Assembly: GCA_029216955.1 (NCBI GenBank) | Contig: JANAVB010044018.1 | Location: 473,172 to 537,171 of the forward strand | Reading direction: 5' to 3' | From: Iris pallida | Taxonomy: Eukaryota > Streptophyta > Magnoliopsida > Asparagales > Iridaceae | Length of the DNA stretch: 64,000 bases | Part shown: piece after piece, positions 57,450 to 64,000 of the stretch | How positions within the stretch are numbered: position 1 is the stretch's first letter | Layout of the letters: each line of letters begins with the position of its first letter | Position numbers and translations under genes: made by a program | The notes under the pieces: model-generated | The model's database searches: none | What the model saw: only the letters and a program-made list of their open reading frames with translations | What the model was told of the DNA's origin: nothing

Positions 57450-60310
57450 TGTCACGCCCCAGAACCAGAATACTGGAGAGCGGGGGCAGACATAGCCAGC
57501 TACGTATATAAAATGGAATCCATCTCGCTATACGGTCACAGCTGTCTAGATACGTGAGGGTTCACTACAAGCCAACAGTCACCTATGGTCATGAACAAGC
57601 CTAGTGTCTCAATCACAAACAAGTAGATAAAAGTCACAAGATGTATGATTATTAAATATATAATAATAAGGCATCCCAAATATTACATATTCAGCTGATC
57701 ATGAAGCTAGTCGTTACAAAATGTTAGGACTAGCAAGAGTTTAGTCATACATGATCAACCCTAGGATCTGTCAATCATGTTACAGCCCGTAGGCAGAAAG
57801 TAAGTAAGTACAATCGAGCTAAACAGGTGCTCGTCGGCTAAATGCCTCAAAAGAATATTTTTACAATAAAGTGGAAGATCAAAAATAAACTCACTCGTTG
57901 CCCTGGTTAAGTCTAGTGGCCACCATCGGGCTGGAAAACCGGTAGATCCTCTGGAGTTGCTCCGGTATCTGGCCATACAAAACCAGCAGGGTCAGATCCC
58001 AGAAAGAGCAAGTGCCACAAAGGAGGCTTCACTTGAGAACTAAAACCAGCAAATTAGCACAAAAATATAATTACATAATAAAAGACAGTAATTAAGGCTT
58101 GATATTGAAAGAATAACAACAGTCATAATGGAGTACGAGGGAACCATTCAAGGACCGAGATTGTAACCCTTCTCCTGAATAGAACTCCGTCTCCAATCTT
58201 GTGGCTAAGGTAAAACGTATCAAGCATGACAGGTGATATACGATGAGATAACCATGGGACTATTCAGATAACCAGGTTATAACCCGTAAACCAAACAAGG
58301 ACCAGGGTTGTAACCCTTCGTCTGAACAGAACTTGGTTTCTCCCACCATTTATCGACAAGATAATATAAGAAATTAGGACATGTAACAATCTTGTACAGG
58401 ATCAAGACAAGACTAGACTGATTATTCTCCATTCAACAATCACGGCCAAGTAATAAGTACGGCTTGATACTTTAACTAGCTAGGGTTATCACAGGCCTAG
58501 TTACAAGCAAGATGCAGTGAGATTATTCCACAGCCACAAGCCCTACAGACCATCCAGGTTACCCAGGTCGAAAATTAGGGGTTAAATTCAGGTGGGTATA
58601 TCGTCCAGGAAACGCATATACCCTTAAGTAGCTTGAAGGGTACAACACATGATAGTGTGCTGGAAATGTGCCCTACTCGACGGCAGGCTACAGATCCCAA
58701 GCGCGCCCAGGTAACGGGATTGCCTGTAGCTGGAAGATCTCTTTATGACTAATGTATTAATCTAGTTATTAGCCTTAGTCCATTTCAATAGGTACTCCTG
58801 ACCGTGGTACTCAGGAGTCCCATCCTAGACATGATGCAAGACAGAACTGTATTATTTGTACAAGCACAATCGCCCACGGTGTCCAGGTTACTTATACAGG
58901 TCATGTCATGTCAGGTAGCCGTCGCAACAGCTTATCAAAATATATCATGTCAGGTTTACTGGTCAGGAGTGCGCCACGACGGGCCACTATCAGGTCATGT
59001 TACTTGTCAAGAGTGTACCACTACGGGTCACTATCGTGTTCAGGGTACATGTGCAGGGCATCATAGTGCAAGCATTCAATCAGGAGACCCAAGTTGTGCT
59101 GAGGTTACAGGACATAAATTATCAGTAAAGATCAAATAATAATAACTTAATCGTAGAATATAAGTCTATGGAAAAGCCATACGGCTCAGGCATATGCGGC
59201 TGAGGGCGGGAATAGTCCATGCGGCTAGAAATAGAAGGAGGCGCATGCGACTTAGTTAAAAATAGATGCCATGTGGCTCGCGGGGGAGGGGTTTCTCATG
59301 CGGTTAGAACAGACCCGGGTTCATGCGGCCCAAGTGTTCGGGTTCAATGTGGAGCAGGCGCACGGCTCATACGGCTAGAAGGAAGCTCGAGACGCATGCG
59401 GATCAGGGTCGCTGGATTCCATACGGCCAGGAATAGCTTGGCCTCATGCGGCGGGCGGAGAAGTAGGTACATGCGACTGGCTGAAAAGTAGGTCCATGCG
59501 GCTGGCAGGGTTCGACCCTTATGCGGTTCGAGAAATTCGTATTCATGCGACTGAATATGGCGGACACACATGCGGCTGTATAGGCAAGGGGGCGCATGCG
59601 GCTAGGTGGTTCAGGATCTCATACGGCTCAATTATGCATGCGGCTGGGAGAACACTTGCCTAACGAAATGTTCATGCGGTCAAGTCAAGTACTGTTCTTC
59701 TTCTCCAAATTTTTGAGAAGAAGAACTCCACGAACCCATGCTTCCAAGCTCCATAGAACCTTCATCCAGAGTCCAAATCCGAACGTCCATAGGTCAAAAT
59801 GGGGCAGAACAAAATTCTCTACAACATGGAACCATCAAAACTGTGAAATAACAAGATTAAGTAGATAAAAACCCAAGAAATCCGAAAATAAGATAAACTT
59901 AGATCTACAAGAATCTGGCCATGAAAAGTAAAAATGCCAAGTACTAAAGTATGTTAGAATGCTGTAAAGAAGAGAATAGAACAATAAAATTAGAGTTCCT
60001 CCATAAAGAAAGTTGTACTTGCCTAGACCTCTCTCTCTCTCTCTCTCTCTGGTAGGTGAAGAAGTTATGGTGGAAAAGAAGATGAGTAATGAGGAGAGAG
60101 AAAGGAGAATGGGTAATAAATACTAATGGTGGTGGTAGGTAGGTAGGGGTTCACCTTTGGTTCATGATGAACCAAAGCAAAACCAAGCCAAGCCGAACCA
60201 ACCCAAGAATAAACCAAGCCATGAAGAAAACTAAGCAAGGAATCATGCAATACAAGATAAAATATGTAAACGTATTCCAAAAATACGTAATACGAACCAC
60301 AGGCATTACA
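57450..60310 (-). repeat. element 5 5' LTR (right copy, 2,861 bp)
   Basis: A direct repeat of 53041-55932. Near its start lies a perfect palindrome at 60155-60177 with arms CTTTGGTTCAT and ATGAACCAAAG around a single G. A (CT)n tract lies at about 60030-60051. Confidence 0.92.
59175..59690 (-). repeat. ATGCGGCT (CCGCAT) array in element 5 right LTR
   Basis: A copy of the array at 54771-55315 that lacks a few units near its start (the CCAAGGAAGGAATCC section) and has several ATGCGG-to-ATACGG or ATGCGA changes. Confidence 0.8.
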
Positions 60311-60315
60311 ATGGG

Positions 60316-61120
60316 TTCGGCTCTCTCTGGTTTCTTCCTCAGCTCAGGATGGAGACGGAGGCAGTGCTTCGATAGGTGACCACGTAAGTGACAGTAGGTA
60401 CAGAAGATCACGTGGTTGTCGTAGATGATTTGCTGAGTGTGAGTTTGGTTGCCAAGTTCAATGAGGATATGGTTGGGGGGTCTGATGTGAGGTCGAGTTC
60501 CACGCATATCTTGGCGTAGTGAGCTTTTATCAAGTTGCTGGTTTCATTAGCGGTGGCCACATAAGTCCCGAAGGAGTTGACTATACGCTTAAGAGCTGCC
60601 AGAACGAAGCAAATGAGTGGAAGATTTGGTAAGGTGACCCAGGCGGCAACCTTCGCTGAGTCTCCCTTGGTGTTAAAGTGTGGTGACCACTTGATAATCT
60701 TCATCTGATGGGAGTCTACCCGCCCGGTGCCTTTGGACCATATCATTCTGTGGTCCAGGTCAGAGGATAGGTATAGCAGAATATGCCTTGGGTCGAGGGG
60801 GCTACCCTGTATTCTGCTGATAACCTCTAACTAGCTATAACCTCTGCCACCCTGGTGAGCTTGGAACAGCCAGTTGAAAATTTGAGGACGAAGGAGTAGG
60901 GGAAAGAGGTTGCCAGAGACGAGAGTTCCTGGTCGGTGAGCGACATAGTCAGCGTGGGAGATGCCTGAGGGTACTCAACATCGGGAAAAAAGATGTCCGG
61001 GAACAGAAGTCCCGGCTTGAGAGCTCTGTCGGGACGAAGGATGTCGGCAAAGGAAGTAGTCTGGCGAAGAGATGAGCCAGGGGCTGGGAGTGCCGATAGT
61101 GGGGTAGCACCAGAAGACAC
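60316..61120 (-). pseudogene. LINE ORF1, DUF4283-like domain and CCHC zinc knuckle (frameshifted)
   Basis: Three minus-strand frames together give a plant LINE ORF1. Frame one (60827-61120) holds SLATSFPYSFVLKF. Frame two (60408-60746) holds VAAWVTLPNLPLICF and AKICVELDLT. Frame three (to 60316) holds LIELGNQTHTQQIIYDN followed by the knuckle C-T-Y-C-x4-H-x4-C (CTYCHLRGHLSKHC). This is the DUF4283 plus zf-CCHC arrangement of an RNA-binding LINE ORF1p. The frame changes show at least two indels. Element 5 interrupts it just after the knuckle at 60311. Confidence 0.85.
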
Positions 61121-62586
61121 AGAGCCCGTAAGAGGAAGACTCGCACCCAGTGTGGGGGGGTTGATCCTGAAGGATCCCTGGGTGCGAGCTCGCCAGACTA
61201 AAAGGGTAGTCCAGTGGGGACAGGGGATGAGAAGCGCCCGAAAAAGTGCCCAGCAGACCTGCCGCGTCGGAGAGCAATATTACGTCGACCGGCGGAGAAG
61301 GTGGAGGAGGAGGATGCAAAGAGGAGGAGTGGAAGGCCCACTCCCGGCACAAAGAGAGGGTGGGATGGGGAGGGGAGTGATGCACCCAACGAGACATGAG
61401 GCACAAAAGAGGGAGGGGACGGTAACGGAGGAGTAGCGCCCACCCCCGATGCAACCGAAAGGAGCTTCGGGAGGCTCGTGCCCAACGGGTCCAAGCTAGA
61501 AGGCACTGGCGTAGTAAAGGAAAAGAGAGGGAAGGGGAAGAGACCTTCACGTCGTCGATCGGCGAAGAGGGTGGAAGAGGAAGGGAACTGAAGAGGAGGA
61601 GAGCGCCCACACTCGGAGTAAACGAAAAAGGGGGGATGATGATGGGTTGTGCCCGCAGGTGTCGCAGGGGGAGAGGCCCCTACAGCTGCGAGCGCTGAAG
61701 CCGACAAAAGGAGAGGGTCCACTCCACGCTATACGAGATCCAGCTGGGGGAGGGAGGCACCCCCATGTTTGCTGGAAGAGGCGCCCAACCGGGCTGACGC
61801 ACCCGTACCAAATGGTATGAGACAGCTACACCGGGGCACAAGGCCGGGGATGAAGGAATTGAGATGGGCTACGCCAGAGGGCAGCACGCCCCGCTAGGAG
61901 GGCTCGAGGATCGAGGGTACGTGGCCTCCAACGGTTGAACCCCCGGGCAAAGAATGGAGGACTGCGCCCGAATGGTAGACTGCGCCAGCGGGCTGTACGC
62001 CCCCCAGGAGGGCACGGGGAACGAAGCACGTGGCCACCAGCGTGGACTGCGCCAAAATGGTTGACTGCGCCAGAGGGCCACACTCCACACCAGGAGGGCG
62101 CTGGGACTGAGGACGTTAGGCCACCAGCGGTCGAACCCATGGGCAAAGAAGGGTTGACTGTGCGAGAAAAGTTGACTGCGCCTAAATACAGCACATCCCC
62201 CTAGGAGGGCTTTGTCGAACCCCCGGGCAAAAAAGGGTTGACTGCACAAAAATAGTGGACTGCACCTGAATGCAGCACGTCCCTCCTGGAGGGCTCAAAG
62301 ACCGAGGTCACGTAGCCTCCATCGGTCAAACCCCACAGCGATGCAAACGGAATGACGGCTCATAGCCCGAGGAGGGGGGCTCCTCCTAGCCAGCAATTCC
62401 TGAGGGAAAATATCGGAGGGGAGGGGGAGGGTGACAGCCGGATGGAAGACTGACCGGGACTGGGCGGAGGAGAAGGGAGGAGAGAGGGGGTCAGATGAGG
62501 AAGAGGGTGAAGGGAGGAGGGTGGAGGGGATAGGCGGATGGACAGCGGAGCGGGAGGCGCGGGGGAGGAGGAGAAGAAAACAGGAC
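61121..62586 (-). other. GC-rich LINE 5' region
   Basis: About 1.46 kb upstream of the recognisable ORF1 is markedly GC-rich compared with the rest of the window. It probably contains the ORF1 N-terminus and the LINE 5' UTR with internal promoter. Several overlapping open frames on both strands (for example 61198-61722 minus) are proline/serine-rich, mutually overlapping and motif-free, so I treat them as effects of composition. Tandem units occupy 61866-62340. Confidence 0.55.
61866..62340 (-). repeat. five diverged tandem units in the LINE 5' region
   Basis: Five head-to-tail units of about 112, 85, 111, 84 and 83 bp begin near 61866, 61978, 62063, 62174 and 62258. Shared landmarks in plus orientation are GACTGCGCC, an AGCACG-x-CCC block, AGGAGGGC, ACGTGGCC/ACGTAGCC and GTCGAACCC followed by GGGCAAA. 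The shorter units lack one internal block or the other. The arrangement recalls promoter monomers in 5' UTRs of some animal L1 elements, but function is inferred only from position. Confidence 0.6.
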
Positions 62587-62808
62587 CGAAAGGCAAGTAC
62601 AACTTGCTCCATGGAGAACTTGATGCATCTTTAGTACTTGAACAATATTGTTTTATTTTCATTTTTGTTTTCTTTGGTGTTAAATGCTTAGAATTGTCTA
62701 GGTTTTTACTTCTCCACCTTCTTCTTCTTCATTTACTCCTCCCACCAACCGAAGGCAAGTACAACTTGCTCCATGGAGAACTTGATGCATCTTTAGTACT
62801 TGAAATTT
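62587..62808 (+). repeat. direct duplication of a ~52-bp LTR block
   Basis: GGCAAGTACAACTTGCTCC and the following 33 bases to TTTAGTACTTGAA occur at about 62590-62642 and again at about 62755-62807 without a visible mismatch. They are 165 bp apart. The second copy has the normal LTR context; the first abuts the LINE. Confidence 0.85.
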
Positions 62809-63047
62809 TTGGTTTTAACGGTTACATTTTGTAGATCTAAGTATTAAGTCTTTTTTCGTTTTTCTAGGTTTTGATCTCTTAAAGTTTGTTATTTCTGAAA
62901 TCTTATGGTCCTATGTTGTGGGGAATTTCATTCTACCCAATTCTAGCTTTTGAACCGTTTTATTTCGACTTATTTTGAGGAAGTTATGGCATTCCTTGAG
63001 TTCATGGGTTCCCTATGCACTTCGGTGCTGATATGGGGAAGATGAAC

Positions 63048-63170
63048 AGCCTGCACCTGCGTACTTACACGCATCCTGCACACTTTCCTGCACAGACTGC
63101 ACCTGCACTTTCCTGCACATACGGCACCTGCACTTTCCCGTACAGGCTGTACCTGCACTTTCCTGCACTT
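63048..63170 (+). repeat. CTGCAC-type tandem array in the right LTR fragment
   Basis: About five units of roughly 24 bp of the type CTGCACCTGCACTTTCC, with TACGG and CGTAC variants. It sits where elements 2 and 4 carry their CATAGTG and CCGCATG arrays, just after GGAAGTTATGGC. Confidence 0.8.
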
Positions 63171-63440
63171 AGCCATTTTTGCCTGTTTAAATTGTTTTAT
63201 AGCTAGAATCTTGTAAAACTTAAAACATAAAAGTTGTAGATCTCCGACTTGACTTTAAGAATCTTCTTGTTTCATCTTAATTGGAGTTTATATGTGACTG
63301 ATAATTTCAATCATAGTTTTTGATCATCTTGGCATGTTTTCTGTACTTGGCCTAACTTGCGACGACCTGACTTGATAACTTGTTAATATTGAACTTGACT
63401 TGAACATGACAACATGATCTCATCTTGATAATGTTGATAA

Positions 63441-63649
63441 TGGCCCGTCGTGGCGCACCCATGTTACATGTCATCTTTGCTTACTAAATAGTGGCTCGTC
63501 GTGGGGCACTCATGTTACATGTCTTTTCCTTCCTTATATGATTGTGGCCTGTCATGGCGCACTCCCAATATCTTTATAGTGGCTCGTCGTAGCGCACTCC
63601 TAGCTTCTAATTTATTATATTTTTTGTTGTGGCTTGTTATAGTGTACTT
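63441..63649 (+). repeat. five copies of a GGCCCGTCGTGGCGCAC motif
   Basis: Copies begin near 63441, 63491, 63544, 63579 and 63629, the last strongly decayed by C-to-T changes. Elements 2 (18469) and 4 (about 43634, 43684) carry one and two copies at the matching place. Confidence 0.8.
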
Positions 63650-63808
63650 TCTTGTATTGTCCAGTCTTGTATACCATGTCTAGGATGGATTTTGCGGAAT
63701 GCCATACCGGAAATCCTGAATGAAAATATTAAGGATTAATAACTAGCTTGATTATCTAGATCATTGGGAGGAAAGAATTTTCCAGTTACCTGTAGCCCTT
63801 TTGTTCCG

Positions 63809-63845
<37 letters not shown>

Positions 63846-64000
63846 TACATGGGATTTGGAGCCATTTGTCATGATGAGCACTCTTCCAGCACACCGTCGA
63901 GTGGGACACCTCCTTAGGACACACGTATCTTACTGCGGTGTGTATGCTATACTTATTTTCTTTTGGCTGGATGAGTCGAGTAGTCTGCAGGACAGGTAAC

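Larger units (their letters stand above)
53041..60310 (-). mobile_element. element 5: gag-only LTR retrotransposon (TR-GAG-like)
   Basis: LTRs 53041-55932 and 57450-60310 with a perfect TSD ATGGG (53036-53040, 60311-60315). The total is 7,270 bp. The interior is only 1,517 bp: primer-binding site, gag and polypurine tract, with no protease, RT or integrase. This layout matches the known class of non-autonomous TR-GAG elements. The LTR type (start TGTAATGCCTG) and the gag sequence tie it to element 4. I count 16 differences over about 283 bp of the LTR ends (5-6%). Confidence 0.9.
838..62586 (-). mobile_element. L1-type LINE, split into five pieces by nested LTR elements
   Basis: Read on the minus strand, the pieces 60316-62586, 52856-53040, 41232-42361, 16922-17152 and 838-3659 join into one non-LTR retrotransposon of about 6.6 kb. 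In order they give a GC-rich 5' region, ORF1 (DUF4283-like plus CCHC knuckle), an endonuclease, a reverse transcriptase with FADD, a zf-RVT-like C-terminal domain and a 3' end with a TAAA-type tail. This order is the standard one for plant L1 LINEs. Each break coincides with the TSD of an LTR element, and the reading resumes on the other side. ORF1 and ORF2 carry stops and frameshifts, so the copy is dead. The 3' end is set by the run of TTTA at 838-861. The 5' end is approximate, and I found no convincing LINE target-site duplication. Confidence 0.9.
62587..64000 (+). repeat. LTR fragment of a diverged relative, runs off the window
   Basis: The stretch aligns with the early and middle parts of the element-2/4 LTRs: CAAGTACAACTTGCTCCATGG, TTTTGTAGATCTAAGT, GTTTTGATCT, GTTGTGGGGAATTTCATTCTACCC, GGAAGTTATGGC and later GATGG/GAGTAGTCTGCAGG. 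No LTR start is present, so it is truncated at the LINE junction. It contains a duplicated block, a CTGCAC array and five copies of a GGCCCGTCGTGGCGCAC-type motif. A (TA)n tract lies at 63815-63840. Confidence 0.75.

Noticed and set aside
61198..61722. 174-codon proline/serine-rich minus-strand frame and its overlapping partners
   Set aside because: GC-rich LINE 5' region with several open frames on both strands, no domain, and no continuity with the ORF1 frame that carries DUF4283.

Overview
The window is intergenic, transposon-packed DNA from a plant nuclear genome, most likely a seed plant with a large genome. The evidence is the content: an L1-type plant LINE, Ty3/gypsy chromoviruses of the Tekay/Del type (gag-pol with a C-terminal chromodomain and a degenerate GAGGACGAA box before the polypurine tract), and repeated nesting with clean 5-bp target-site duplications. 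I found no host protein gene, rRNA, tRNA gene or CRISPR array. I cannot name the species.

Layout. The scaffold is one old L1-type LINE on the minus strand, about 6.6 kb when its pieces are added up (3' end near 838, 5' end near 62586). Four LTR retrotransposons landed directly in it and cut it into five pieces: 838-3659, 16922-17152, 41232-42361, 52856-53040 and 60316-62586. Element 1 (3660-16916, +, TSD AGCTT) is a Tekay-like element with unusually long 4.06-kb LTRs. Element 2 (17153-41226, +, TSD GAAAG) is a second chromovirus. It was itself invaded by an antisense solo LTR of the element-1 family (22409-25887, TSD CAGAT) and by a large non-coding LTR element (element 3, 26197-35774, minus). 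Element 4 (42362-52850, +, TSD GGCTT) is a full-length relative of element 2. Element 5 (53041-60310, minus, TSD ATGGG) is a gag-only relative of element 4. The window ends (1-215 and 62587-64000) hold fragments of a further, more diverged LTR of the same broad family.

State and age. No element has an intact gag-pol; all carry stops and frameshifts. LTR-pair divergence counted by eye on partial alignments is about 1.2% (element 1), 3% (element 4), 4-5% (elements 2 and 3) and 5-6% (element 5). So element 1 is the youngest dated insertion and the LINE is older than all of them. Many stops are CAG-to-TAG, CGA-to-TGA or TGG-to-TAG, the pattern expected from decay of methylated cytosines.

What stands out is in the LTRs and leaders, not the proteins. 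Elements 2, 4, 5 and the right-hand fragment carry unrelated short-motif tandem arrays at the same LTR position, and they share a palindrome and a stem-loop. The element-1 LTR holds 17 W-boxes within 201 bp and a separate 690-bp GTGTC/GACAC island. All five elements with two LTRs share a primer-binding site that looks complementary to tRNA-Ile, nine (once eight) bases from the LTR. Element 1 has a 99-bp GT-AG intron-like segment exactly between integrase and chromodomain. I see no evidence for a non-transposon system.
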